From: Bacillota bacterium
GTDB taxonomy: Bacteria; Bacillota; Clostridia; Christensenellales; SZUA-584
Reading direction: 5' to 3'
Assembly (NCBI GenBank): GCA_023415795.1
Contig: JAEZJG010000016.1
Span: forward strand, 1 to 64,000
Length of the DNA stretch: 64,000 bases
Shown: piece after piece, positions 7,501 through 15,446 of the stretch
Numbering within the stretch: position 1 is the stretch's first letter
How the letters are laid out: the number at the start of each line of letters is the position of its first letter
Notes under the pieces: model-generated
Told to the model about the DNA's origin: nothing
The model's database searches: none
Seen by the model: only the letters and a program-made list of their open reading frames with translations
Program-made: the position numbers and the translations under genes

Positions 7501-9924
7501 TCAAGCTTTCTTCTCGTACTCCGGTTTGCCGTCCCGCATGAACATGCGCACGCTGTCGCCAATGCTGATCTTGCCCTCCAGTATCTCCTCGGAAAGCTTA
7601 TCCTCCACCACCTGCTGCACCATGCGCCGCAAGGGTCGCGCACCGTAGTTTTCGTCGAAGCCCTCTTTGGCGAGGTAATCCACGGTGTCGTCCTCGTAGT
7701 CAAGGTAAATGCCGCGCTCCTCCAGCCGCTTGATGACGCTGTTCAGCATCAGCTTTACGATCTCACGCGTGTGCTCTTCGCTGAGCTTGTGGAACACGAT
7801 GATATCGTCCAAGCGATTAATGAACTCGGGCCTAAAGGCTCTTTTCAGCTCCTCCATGATGCCCTCCTTCATGCGCTCATAGCCGCGGTCTCCGCCCGAC
7901 GCGCCAAAGCCGATCCGTTTGACGTCGATGTTGGTCGCTCCGAGGTTGGACGTCATGATGATGACGCAATTCTTGAAATCCACCACGCGTCCTTTGGAAT
8001 CCGTTAACCGACCGTCCTCCAGTATCTGCAGCAGTATGTTGAACACATCCGGGTGCGCCTTTTCAATCTCGTCCAGCAGCAGCACCGCATACGGATGGCG
8101 GCGTATCTTCTCCGTCAGCTGACCGCCCTCGTCGAAGCCCACGTAGCCGGGCGGCGAACCGATCAGTTTGGACACCGCGTGCTTCTCCATATACTCCGAC
8201 ATATCGAGCCGTATCATCGCGTCCTCGTCACCAAACAGCGACTCGGCCAGCGCCTTTGTCAGCTCCGTCTTGCCCACGCCGGTGGGTCCTAAGAATATGA
8301 ACGAGCCCACGGGGCGTTTGGGATCTTTCAAGCCTGCGCGCGAACGCCGAATCGCCTTGGACACCGCCACACAAGCCTCATCCTGACCGATCACGCGCTG
8401 GTGCAACGCTTTTTCCAGCTCCAGCAGCCGCCGCGCCTCATCCTCCGTCAGCTTCACGACAGGTATGTTGGTCCAGGTGGACACGATCTGCGCGATCTCC
8501 GTTTCGGTCACCTTGCCCTCTCGGGTGCTGGTGTCCTTCTCCCACTGGCTTTTCAGCCCGGCAATCTGCTTCTCCACGTGTTTCTCTTCGTCGCGCAGCT
8601 CCGCCGCCTTCTCGAAGTTCTGGTGTGTGATCGCCTGATCCTTCTCCTTGCGCAGCTGCCCCTGTTTCTCCTCCAGCTCCTTGATGTCGGGCGGCGCGGT
8701 ATACAGGCTGAGCCGCACCTTGGAGGCCGCTTCGTCCATCAGATCGATGGCCTTATCGGGCAGGAAGCGATCCATCAGATAACGGTCGGACAGCTCCACC
8801 GCAGCCTTGAGCGCCTCGTCGGTGATGCGCACCTTGTGATGCGCCTCGTAGCGGTCGCGCAAGCCCATCAGTATGGCAACCGCCTCTTCCTTGGTCGGCT
8901 CACCCACCGTCACCGGCTGAAAACGCCGCTCCAGCGCCGCATCCTTCTCGATGTGCTTGCGATACTCGTCGAAGGTTGTTGCGCCCACCACCTGTATCTC
9001 GCTGCGTGCGAGAGCAGGCTTTAATATGCTGGCCGCGTCCATCGCACCCTCCGCCGCGCCTGCGCCCACAATGGTGTGTATCTCATCGATGAATAGTATC
9101 ACCTTGCCAGAGCTCTTCAGCTCCTTGAGCGCATCCTTGAGTCTGTCTTCAAATTCGCCGCGATATTTGGTTCCCGCAATCATGCCCGCAAGATCCAGCG
9201 AAATCACGCGCTTGCCGCGCAGCAGCTCCGGCACGTTGCCGTCCGCAATGCGCTGCGCCAACCCCTCGGCGATGGCAGACTTGCCTACGCCGGGTTCGCC
9301 CACCAGCACCGGATTGTTCTTGGTGCGGCGGGACAATATCTGCGTGATGCGCTCAATCTCCTGCGCGCGCCCGATCACCGGATCCAGCTCGCCGTCCTTC
9401 GCCGCCTGCGTCAGATCTCGCCCGAACTTATCCAGCTTGGGCGTTTGTGTCTCCTTTTTCTTCCCAGTCTCGTCAGCACTCAGGGTATCTCCCGTCACAT
9501 TCTGTATGCCGTTTTCCAGCTCCGAAAGATCGGTGCCAAGATCATTCAATATCTTGAACGCCACGCCTTCCTTCTCTCGCAGCAGCGCCATCAATATATG
9601 CTCGGTGCCCACATAGCTCTGCCCCAGTTGCTTGGAGAACGTGACCGCCAGCTCCAGTATCTTCTTTGAGCGGGGCGTATAGCCAAAGCTTTGCGTGAAT
9701 ACAAAATCACCCTTGCCGATAAGGCTCAGCACATTTTGCGTTACCGACTCCTCAGACACACCGGACAGGTTCAGCAGGTTAGCCGCCGCCCCTTCCTTTT
9801 CGCTGATAAGCCCCAACAGCAGATGCTCGGTGCCCACATAATTGTGCCCTAGCTCCCGTGCTTTTTTCTCAGCATGTTTAAGGGCGTTCTTCGCCCCTTC
9901 CGTAAACTTCGCAAAAAAATCCAT
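7501..9924 (-). CDS. clpC: ATP-dependent Clp protease ATP-binding subunit ClpC
   Basis: ClpC is the HSP100 unfoldase that feeds substrates, including McsB-phosphorylated proteins, into ClpP. The 807-residue protein has an N-terminal double Clp repeat (about 2-145), a first AAA+ module with Walker A GEPGVGKSAIAEG near 207 and Walker B FIDEIHT, a central UVR-containing coiled-coil insert (about 415-455), and a second AAA+ module with GPTGVGKTELTKAL near 545 and LLLDEIEKAH. The M-domain and length distinguish it from ClpB and ClpX. The start at 9924 has a GGGAGG site. It is the last gene of the CtsR-controlled operon, and clpP is not in the window. Confidence 0.97.
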   Translation of the reverse strand: MDFFAKFTEGAKNALKHAEKKARELGHNYVGTEHLLLGLISEKEGAAANLLNLSGVSEESVTQNVLSLIGKGDFVFTQSFGYTPRSKKILELAVTFSKQLGQSYVGTEHILMALLREKEGVAFKILNDLGTDLSELENGIQNVTGDTLSADETGKKKETQTPKLDKFGRDLTQAAKDGELDPVIGRAQEIERITQILSRRTKNNPVLVGEPGVGKSAIAEGLAQRIADGNVPELLRGKRVISLDLAGMIAGTKYRGEFEDRLKDALKELKSSGKVILFIDEIHTIVGAGAAEGAMDAASILKPALARSEIQVVGATTFDEYRKHIEKDAALERRFQPVTVGEPTKEEAVAILMGLRDRYEAHHKVRITDEALKAAVELSDRYLMDRFLPDKAIDLMDEAASKVRLSLYTAPPDIKELEEKQGQLRKEKDQAITHQNFEKAAELRDEEKHVEKQIAGLKSQWEKDTSTREGKVTETEIAQIVSTWTNIPVVKLTEDEARRLLELEKALHQRVIGQDEACVAVSKAIRRSRAGLKDPKRPVGSFIFLGPTGVGKTELTKALAESLFGDEDAMIRLDMSEYMEKHAVSKLIGSPPGYVGFDEGGQLTEKIRRHPYAVLLLDEIEKAHPDVFNILLQILEDGRLTDSKGRVVDFKNCVIIMTSNLGATNIDVKRIGFGASGGDRGYERMKEGIMEELKRAFRPEFINRLDDIIVFHKLSEEHTREIVKLMLNSVIKRLEERGIYLDYEDDTVDYLAKEGFDENYGARPLRRMVQQVVEDKLSEEILEGKISIGDSVRMFMRDGKPEYEKKA

Positions 9925-9943
9925 ATCTCGTCTCCCTCCCGGT

Positions 9944-10951
9944 CTATCTGAAAACCTGTCTTAACATATCTGCCCGTGCGGCATCGCGATCCTGAGACTG
10001 CACAACGCCGCTTTCCTGCGCGATGAGCGCCGGGCGCGTATTCATCATAATTTTATACAGCGAACTGCTGGTCACGTCGGGCACGATGCCGAGCGACACG
10101 CCGAACGCCACATCGGATATCAGCTTTTGAGCCTCGGCATCGCTCATGCGCCGTGCATACTTGAGCACGCCGACGGCACGCCATATCTTATCTTCCAATG
10201 CCGGACCCATGCTGCTAAACAGCTCTTTTCGCGTGTTGCGCTCAAAGTCAATCACCTTGCGGGCAATGGACAGAAGGCGTACCAGTATCTCCTTCTCGGA
10301 GACACCCAGCGTCACCTGATTGGATATCTGGTAAAACGCGCCGGACGCTGAGCTTCCTTCTCCCAACGCGCCGCGTACCGTCATGCCTACCTTGCCGATC
10401 ATCGACGAAATGCTCGATATACCCTTAGCAGCCGAAAGTGCCGGCAGGTGCAGCATCAGCGACGCACGCAAACCCGTGCCCACATTGGTGGGGCAGCTGG
10501 TGAGAAAGCCAAGGTTCTCATCAAAAGCATAGTCCACCTCGTCCGCCAGCATCTTGTCCAGCCTGTCCACCGCGTCGTAGGTTTTAAACAGCGACAGACC
10601 CGCTCCAAAACCCTGCAGCCGATAGTGGTCTTCCTCCATGATCATCACACTCAGCGCTTCATCCCGGCTGGTGATAAGCCCGCCGTATTTGCTGCGCGCG
10701 AGATCGCTGCTGATCACATGGCCTTCGATCAACGCCCGTTTCTTCAGCTCCGGCAGCTCTGAGATACGCTCATACATAAACGCGGGGGCTTTCAGCAAAC
10801 TTTGCATTGCGCGGCTGTGTACCGCCTCCACATCGTCCGGCTGAGATATCTTCGCCGGAAAAGGGATGTCAGCTAAATTACGTGCCAGCCGAATGCGTGT
10901 GGATACCACCACGTCGCTCTCCGGCGCATTATCCTCCAGCCATGCCAGCAT
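9944..10951 (-). CDS. mcsB: Protein-arginine kinase McsB
   Basis: McsB phosphorylates arginine residues on misfolded proteins and on CtsR, marking them for ClpC-ClpP. The 335-residue sequence has the phosphagen-kinase-like fold signature: VVSTRIRLARNL near residue 20, and SCPTNVGTGLRAS around residues 155-170 with the active-site cysteine. The GEGSSASGAFYQISNQVTLG segment binds the nucleotide. The ATG at 10951 lies one base after the mcsA stop, so translation is probably coupled, matching the need of McsB for McsA as activator. Length is slightly below the B. subtilis protein (363). Confidence 0.95.
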   Translation of the reverse strand: MLAWLEDNAPESDVVVSTRIRLARNLADIPFPAKISQPDDVEAVHSRAMQSLLKAPAFMYERISELPELKKRALIEGHVISSDLARSKYGGLITSRDEALSVMIMEEDHYRLQGFGAGLSLFKTYDAVDRLDKMLADEVDYAFDENLGFLTSCPTNVGTGLRASLMLHLPALSAAKGISSISSMIGKVGMTVRGALGEGSSASGAFYQISNQVTLGVSEKEILVRLLSIARKVIDFERNTRKELFSSMGPALEDKIWRAVGVLKYARRMSDAEAQKLISDVAFGVSLGIVPDVTSSSLYKIMMNTRPALIAQESGVVQSQDRDAARADMLRQVFR

Positions 10952-10952
10952 A

Positions 10953-11456
10953 TCAATCCCCCTCCTTTTCCATCAGCGCGATTTCGTCCCTAAGGCGCGC
11001 CGCTTCCTCAAAATTCTCTATTGCCACCGCTTCGCGCAGTTCGCGCTTAAGCTGCTCCTTACGCAGTTCCGCCTCGCTTACCGCCGCTTCCTTACCCGGC
11101 TGCACGATCACGCGCTCGCCCGGACGCTTACCGGTGTGCTGTGCATTCATATGGACGCTCTTGAGTATCGGCGTAATGCTGGATTCAAATGTCTCGTAGC
11201 AGTGCGCACACCCCAAACGCCCTTCCTTCTTAAAGCTGGCCAGCGTGGTGCCGCAGCCCTCGCAGACCACATCCGCGCCTTCCTCTTCGTCGTAGAAGGC
11301 TGTCAGAAAATCGTTGAACGAAAACCATGGAATCACAACGGCACCCTTTTTCTTGCCGGCGCATTGTCCGCAAAGATGCACCGTCTTCACCTGTCCGTTT
11401 GAGAATGTCGTCATGTGGACAGTCGCCTGATTTTTTAAACAGTTATCACACAGCAT
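10953..11456 (-). CDS. mcsA: McsA, zinc-binding activator of McsB
   Basis: This 167-residue protein has two zinc-finger-like CXXC pairs near the N-terminus (CDNC with CGQC, about residues 3-31), a second pair of CXXC motifs (CEGC with CAHC, about 78-101) and a C-terminal UVR motif (ELREAVAIENFEEAARLRDEI). McsA stimulates McsB kinase activity and helps control CtsR. It starts one base after the ctsR stop and is followed one base later by mcsB, so all three are translated as a coupled block. A UvrB/UvrC-type protein is the only alternative, and the neighbours exclude it. Confidence 0.93.
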   Translation of the reverse strand: MLCDNCLKNQATVHMTTFSNGQVKTVHLCGQCAGKKKGAVVIPWFSFNDFLTAFYDEEEGADVVCEGCGTTLASFKKEGRLGCAHCYETFESSITPILKSVHMNAQHTGKRPGERVIVQPGKEAAVSEAELRKEQLKRELREAVAIENFEEAARLRDEIALMEKEGD

Positions 11457-11457
11457 T

Positions 11458-11925
11458 TCATTCCGCCTCCTTTCTGAGCAGCACCAGCAGCATCTGCTTG
11501 AGCAGCGCTGCCCTTATCCTGTCCTTGAGCATGGCGGGAATATTCAGCGACTTGTCCGATACGGCTGCGCGCATCAATTCCCCTTCCCGTCCGGTTACCG
11601 TCTTGTTTTCCACCAGCCAGCTGATCACATCCTGCGCGTCGCGCTCGGAAATCTGCTCGCCGATGCGTGTTGTCACCAGCCAAAACATATGATCCGACGT
11701 ATCGACGCTGAGCCGAAGCACACGGATGTAACCGCCGCCACCGCGACGGCTTTCAATAATATATCCTTTATCGGGCGTAAAACGCGTGGCCAACACATAG
11801 TTAATCTGCGACGGTGCGCAATTAAAGTGCTGCGCCAGCTCGTTGCGCTGCAGCTCAATCTTTCCCTCATATTCGCTCATCAATTCCTTGATAAACTGCT
11901 CAATGGTATCGCTTAATACTGACAT
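11458..11925 (-). CDS. ctsR: Transcriptional repressor CtsR
   Basis: CtsR is the class III heat-shock repressor of clp genes in low-GC Gram-positive bacteria. The 155-residue protein carries the winged-helix DNA-binding region (LAQHFNCAPSQINYVLATRFTPDKGYIIESRRGGGGYIRV, about residues 26-66), including the glycine-rich wing that senses temperature, and a C-terminal four-helix domain that binds McsB. It is first in its operon, and its own operator lies 14 bases upstream of the start codon (separate entry), consistent with autoregulation. Confidence 0.96.
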   Translation of the reverse strand: MSVLSDTIEQFIKELMSEYEGKIELQRNELAQHFNCAPSQINYVLATRFTPDKGYIIESRRGGGGYIRVLRLSVDTSDHMFWLVTTRIGEQISERDAQDVISWLVENKTVTGREGELMRAAVSDKSLNIPAMLKDRIRAALLKQMLLVLLRKEAE

Positions 11926-11938
11926 GGCGCTTCTCCCC

Positions 11939-11970
11939 TTTGACTATCTTTGACCTTTAAAAATATTATA
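11939..11970 (-). promoter_or_regulatory. ctsR promoter -10 box and CtsR operator
   Basis: On the minus strand a consensus TATAAT (11965-11970) is followed by the heptad direct repeat GGTCAAA-GAT-AGTCAAA (11939-11955). This matches the CtsR operator consensus (A/GGTCAAA-NNN-A/GGTCAAA). The operator lies between the -10 box and the ribosome site, where binding would block transcription. No good -35 hexamer is visible. Confidence 0.9.
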
Positions 11971-12015
11971 CACCATTTCAGTAAAAAAGCAATGAGTAAA
12001 ATTTTTCTGATTGTA

Positions 12016-12044
12016 AACAAAAAGCCGGCGTTACAATCCGGCTT
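12016..12044 (-). terminator. Terminator of cwlD
   Basis: Arms AAGCCGG and CCGGCTT (12022-12028 with 12038-12044) form a stem with a 9-base loop, followed on the minus strand by TTTGTTT. It lies 21 bases beyond the cwlD stop and upstream of the ctsR promoter. Confidence 0.8.
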
Positions 12045-12065
12045 GCAAAACAATTGCTCATCCCA

Positions 12066-12767
12066 TCACTGTTCTATTGACTCGCCCGAGCCGGAAGCTG
12101 CGCTTTGCTCAAGGTACAGCTTTGCGCCGGTATAGATGGCTTTGGCGCATTCATTCTGATAATCCTCCGTTTGCAGCAGCTTCTCCTCGCTTTCATTGGA
12201 CAAAAAGCCGCATTCCACCAGCACGCAGGGACAATCCCCCGAACGCAGTATGTAATATGTCTCCGGCTTTTGCTCGCGCGGGTGCGGCGGAGCAAGCCGC
12301 GCGTTCATCTCCGTCTGAATCAATTCAGCCAGCGCCTTGCCCTCGGCGGATTCCTCGTGATAGAACGTCACAGGTCCGGAGCATTGATTATCCTTAAATT
12401 TGTTCATGTGAATAGAGATGACGATATCCGCACCCGCGTTTTCGATAACGCTGCGCCGCTTTGCCATATCTTCTTTTTTGGTGCGCCCCAGCGCGTTTTC
12501 ATCGGGCCGCGTCATCACCACGGTAATGCCATTCTTTTCGAACAGGCTTTTCAGCTTGGTGGCGACGATAAGGTTAATACCATCCTCCTTCACTCCCGTG
12601 AGCCTGCCCACGGCGCCGCCGTCGAAGCCGCCATGCCCCGCATCAATCACCACGGTGTATTTTGCGCTGCTCATCGCCGATATATCGTTCGGCAACAAAA
12701 TAAACAGCAGGGTTCCCAGTATTGCGATTACAAAAAAACAGACGATAAAACGTAAAGCGTGCTTCAT
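12066..12767 (-). CDS. cwlD: N-acetylmuramoyl-L-alanine amidase, CwlD type
   Basis: The 233-residue protein has an N-terminal membrane/signal segment (about 5-28) and an Amidase_3 zinc-hydrolase domain. Visible motifs are VVIDAGHGGFDGGAVG with the first zinc histidine, VKEDGIN with the zinc glutamate, SIHMN with the second histidine, and the catalytic VECGFLSN near the C-terminus. CwlD removes the stem peptide from muramic acid during cortex synthesis, giving the muramic-delta-lactam required for germination. The single amidase domain without a cell-wall-binding module, and the similarity of order and length to B. subtilis CwlD, support this over a vegetative autolysin. It is followed by its own terminator. 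Confidence 0.85.
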   Translation of the reverse strand: MKHALRFIVCFFVIAILGTLLFILLPNDISAMSSAKYTVVIDAGHGGFDGGAVGRLTGVKEDGINLIVATKLKSLFEKNGITVVMTRPDENALGRTKKEDMAKRRSVIENAGADIVISIHMNKFKDNQCSGPVTFYHEESAEGKALAELIQTEMNARLAPPHPREQKPETYYILRSGDCPCVLVECGFLSNESEEKLLQTEDYQNECAKAIYTGAKLYLEQSAASGSGESIEQ

Positions 12768-12830
12768 ACCACATCCTCCGCGTTATATCATCTATATTAA
12801 ACTGTTTTGAGGTCTATTCGTTTCTTATCG

Positions 12831-13826
12831 TTAAAAAAGCTGCTTGGAAGGATCAGCGTTCAGCCGCAGCGGCTCCGGACAGGGCAGCTCAAACGCGGCG
12901 GCACAGCCGATCATTGCGGCGTTATCCGTGCAATACTTCAGCTCCGGCAGAAAAAGCGTCATGCCGGATTTTTTTGCCCGCATCTCAAACTCCCGCCGCA
13001 GTGCACCGTTGGCCGACACGCCGCCCGCCACACCGATTCGGCTGATGCCCTCGCGCGCCGCTGCTTCAAACGTATTGTCCGCAAGGAATGCCACCGCCTC
13101 CGTCTGAAAGCTGGCTGCGATATCTGCCTTTCTGTATGCCTCACCCTTTTGATTCATGTTGTGCATGTGGTTGACCACCGCTGTTTTGAGACCACTGAAC
13201 GTGAAGTCCAGATGCGTCTCACCCTTAAAGCCGCGCGGGTAACGGTAGACAGGCTGCCCCTCACGCGCCAGCTGCTCCAGCTTGGGTCCGCCGGGGTAGC
13301 CCAGCTCCAGAGCGCGCGCCGTCTTGTCGAACGCCTCACCCACCGCATCATCACGTGTTTTGCCGACCAGACGGTATTTGCCGTAGTCTTCCACCACTGC
13401 GATGTGCGAATGTCCACCGGAAACCACCAGACACAAGAACGGAGGTTCCAGCTCCTGATGCGACAGATACAGAGAGCAGATGTGCCCCTGTATATGGTGC
13501 ACGGGAATGAGCGGAACGCCAAGGTAATACGCCACCGCTTTGGCATACGATACGCCGACGAGCAGCGCACCCACCAGCCCCGGTCCATCCGTCACCGCCA
13601 CCGCTTCGAGGTCGGCAAAGCCAACACCCGCCGCATGCAGCGCTTCGTCCACGATGTACGGCAGCTTCATAATGTGATTGCGCGATGCGATTTCCGGCAC
13701 TACACCACCGTATTTTTCATGCTCCGGCTGGGTATATACCGCGCTGCCCACCACCTGCCGTCCGCGTGTCACTGCCGCGGCGGTCTCATCGCACGAGGTC
13801 TCAATCGCCAGTATCAGTTTGTCCAT
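12831..13826 (-). CDS. tsaD: tRNA N6-threonylcarbamoyladenosine transferase TsaD
   Basis: TsaD (Kae1/Gcp family) transfers the threonylcarbamoyl group to A37 of ANN-decoding tRNAs, with TsaB and TsaE. The 331-residue protein begins MDKLILAIETSCDETAAA and shows the metal-binding HHIQGH region, the glycine-rich VVSGGHSHIAVVED, GEAFDKTARALELGYPGGP and GGVSANGALR. I chose the ATG at 13826 because an AAAGGAT site precedes it and the family starts here; the longer frame to 13874 would overlap the upstream gene. It starts 4 bases after the DUF1461 stop, suggesting co-transcription. tsaB and tsaE are not in the window. Confidence 0.96.
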   Translation of the reverse strand: MDKLILAIETSCDETAAAVTRGRQVVGSAVYTQPEHEKYGGVVPEIASRNHIMKLPYIVDEALHAAGVGFADLEAVAVTDGPGLVGALLVGVSYAKAVAYYLGVPLIPVHHIQGHICSLYLSHQELEPPFLCLVVSGGHSHIAVVEDYGKYRLVGKTRDDAVGEAFDKTARALELGYPGGPKLEQLAREGQPVYRYPRGFKGETHLDFTFSGLKTAVVNHMHNMNQKGEAYRKADIAASFQTEAVAFLADNTFEAAAREGISRIGVAGGVSANGALRREFEMRAKKSGMTLFLPELKYCTDNAAMIGCAAAFELPCPEPLRLNADPSKQLF

Positions 13827-13830
13827 GTGC

Positions 13831-14550
13831 TTATCCTTTGGCAACGGCGCTCTCCCGCTTTTTGAGTATCGCAATCCCCACCATTGATGCGGCGTTCAGC
13901 GTAACAAATATGGACACAAAGCGGATGATGATGCGCGCAACCAGATCCGAGAAGAACTGCTCAGGCACCATCTGTATCAGCACATCCGTTCTGGGATCAA
14001 GTATCCACAGATCGTTGGTGAAAAATACGTGATGGAAATTTGTCCAGAACGATGTAAAATCCAGCGCGGCGTATATGGCGATAGCTCCGACGAAAATGAG
14101 AAAACCGGCAGAAACCCGTAGGAACGACTTACAAAGCGTTTTCAATGTTTCTCTGCGCCCGATGAGGAAAGCGGCAGCAATCAGCACCACAGCGGCCACC
14201 AAAGTGATTGTCCGCACATTGCGCGCCCCCAGATAGAGCAGCTTCACATCCACCATGTGATCCTTCTCGCGCTCGCCGAACACCTCCTGCATCTCACCCT
14301 TTATCTCAGCTTGAATGTCAAGGTTATCATCCGCACCCGTGGTATAAGCCAGCAGCTTCTGCGTCACCTCGGTCAAGCCCTCTTCGCTGATGCCGATGCT
14401 TTGCGCCGTATTCAGCTTGCTGTATTCGCTGCGGAAAAAGGCAGGATTCACCGCAAACATCTCGACACTCGCGATCAGCAGCCCCACAATAAGCAGCAGA
14501 CTGCCCAGCACTGTGCACAACACCATCCAGAAACGTTTTCTGTTCCCCAT
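13831..14550 (-). CDS. DUF1461 (TIGR01906) integral membrane protein
   Basis: This 239-residue protein has five hydrophobic segments, including a signal-anchor at about 10-30, and a hydrophilic extracytoplasmic region after the first. The family signature FTNDLWILDPRTDVLIQMVPEQFF is present near residues 178-202. The function of TIGR01906 proteins is not established. The start at 14550 has an AAGGAG site. The gene runs into tsaD with a 4-base gap and is likely co-transcribed with it, though a functional link is not evident. Confidence 0.85.
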   Translation of the reverse strand: MGNRKRFWMVLCTVLGSLLLIVGLLIASVEMFAVNPAFFRSEYSKLNTAQSIGISEEGLTEVTQKLLAYTTGADDNLDIQAEIKGEMQEVFGEREKDHMVDVKLLYLGARNVRTITLVAAVVLIAAAFLIGRRETLKTLCKSFLRVSAGFLIFVGAIAIYAALDFTSFWTNFHHVFFTNDLWILDPRTDVLIQMVPEQFFSDLVARIIIRFVSIFVTLNAASMVGIAILKKRESAVAKG

Positions 14551-14603
14551 CTTCTTCTCCTTTGTAAAGCCGGACTACAGCTCCGGCGTTTGTAAAGAAA
14601 TAC

Positions 14604-14629
14604 GAGGCTGCCCTTGCCGGAACAGCCTC
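14604..14629 (-). terminator. Probable terminator after gcvH
   Basis: Arms GAGGCTG and CAGCCTC (14604-14610 with 14623-14629) form a stem with a 12-base loop, followed on the minus strand by GTATTTCTTT, a weak T-tract. It sits 12 bases past the gcvH stop. Confidence 0.6.
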
Positions 14630-14640
14630 ATCGCTTGCTA

Positions 14641-15003
14641 TTAACCCTGTTTCCAACCGGCATAATCCTGCTCAGTGAGGAGCTCCTCTATATCGGCATT
14701 GCCGATTGCGTGCAGTCTGAACAGCCAAGTGTTCATCGGCTCCCGACTGATCATATCGGGGTCATCAAACACAGAATCGTTAACCTCTGCTACCGTTCCG
14801 GCGACAGGCGCATGCACCTCGCTCACCGTTTTGGTCGTCTCCACCAAGGCGCATGCCTCGCCCGTCTCAACGCGACGACCGATATCCGGCAACTCAATGA
14901 ATACCACATCTCCTGTTAAGCCAGCACCCGTCAGACCGATGGCGGCAGTGCTCTCGTCCAGCAACACCCACTCGTGCCTTTTGGTAAAAAACAGTCCGCT
15001 CAC
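14641..15003 (-). CDS. gcvH: Glycine cleavage system H-like lipoyl carrier protein
   Basis: The 120-residue protein has the lipoyl-domain fold of GcvH: KRHEWVLLDESTAAIGLT, GDVVFIELPDIGRRVETGEACALVE and a lipoylation lysine at about residue 58 within VETTKTVSEVHAPV. GcvH normally shuttles aminomethyl groups between the P, T and L proteins of glycine cleavage. No gcvP, gcvT or lipoyl ligase gene lies in the window, so this is an orphan copy. It could serve a glycine cleavage complex encoded elsewhere, or act as a lipoyl relay or carrier as reported for other stand-alone GcvH-like proteins. The ETTK context around the lysine differs slightly from the usual ESVK. Confidence 0.9.
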   Translation of the reverse strand: MSGLFFTKRHEWVLLDESTAAIGLTGAGLTGDVVFIELPDIGRRVETGEACALVETTKTVSEVHAPVAGTVAEVNDSVFDDPDMISREPMNTWLFRLHAIGNADIEELLTEQDYAGWKQG

Positions 15004-15072
15004 GCATCATCCTCCCCCATGCTCCCTGTAACCGACAGCATATTATATCGTATGCGTGAAAAACTTGTCTGT

Positions 15073-15429
15073 TTACAGCTTGCTTAGGTACTGCTTAAAC
15101 CGCTTTCTGAACTGTATCACATACAACACAATAGCGGGGATGATCAATACAACACCCAGCAGGAAGGGAAAGGCTGACCAAATAAACGGTGCGCTTTTAA
15201 TCGCCTCCGCACCGATTATGCTGGCCCAGAAATAGTCCAGACCGCCCGTGATGGTGGCAACCGGTCCTATGTACCAGCAGAACTTGCGCAGCATCGCATC
15301 GGCGTCTGCCTTCATCGCTTTTGGATATTCGTTTTTGAACACCGGCCCCTTACCTGTAAACGCTGCATAGAACGCTAACAAGCCGATCAGCACAGTGAAC
15401 ACCGACATCATGCCATTCATTTGATCCAT
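15073..15429 (-). CDS. Small membrane protein of unknown function
   Basis: This 118-residue protein has three hydrophobic segments (about 8-25, 48-66 and 80-105), a central hydrophilic stretch rich in Lys, Asp and Ala, and a basic C-terminal tail (RKRFKQYL) that should face the cytoplasm. I do not recognise a named family. It starts 17 bases after the cysS stop on the same strand and is probably co-transcribed with cysS, though it need not be related in function. Confidence 0.65.
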   Translation of the reverse strand: MDQMNGMMSVFTVLIGLLAFYAAFTGKGPVFKNEYPKAMKADADAMLRKFCWYIGPVATITGGLDYFWASIIGAEAIKSAPFIWSAFPFLLGVVLIIPAIVLYVIQFRKRFKQYLSKL

Positions 15430-15446
15430 ATTATCTCCCGCTTCCT

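Noticed and set aside
14556..14590. Second hairpin (GCCGGA with TCCGGC) upstream of the DUF1461 gene
   Set aside because: A stem is present, but the following T stretch is short and directly precedes the ribosome site, so I did not list it as a terminator.
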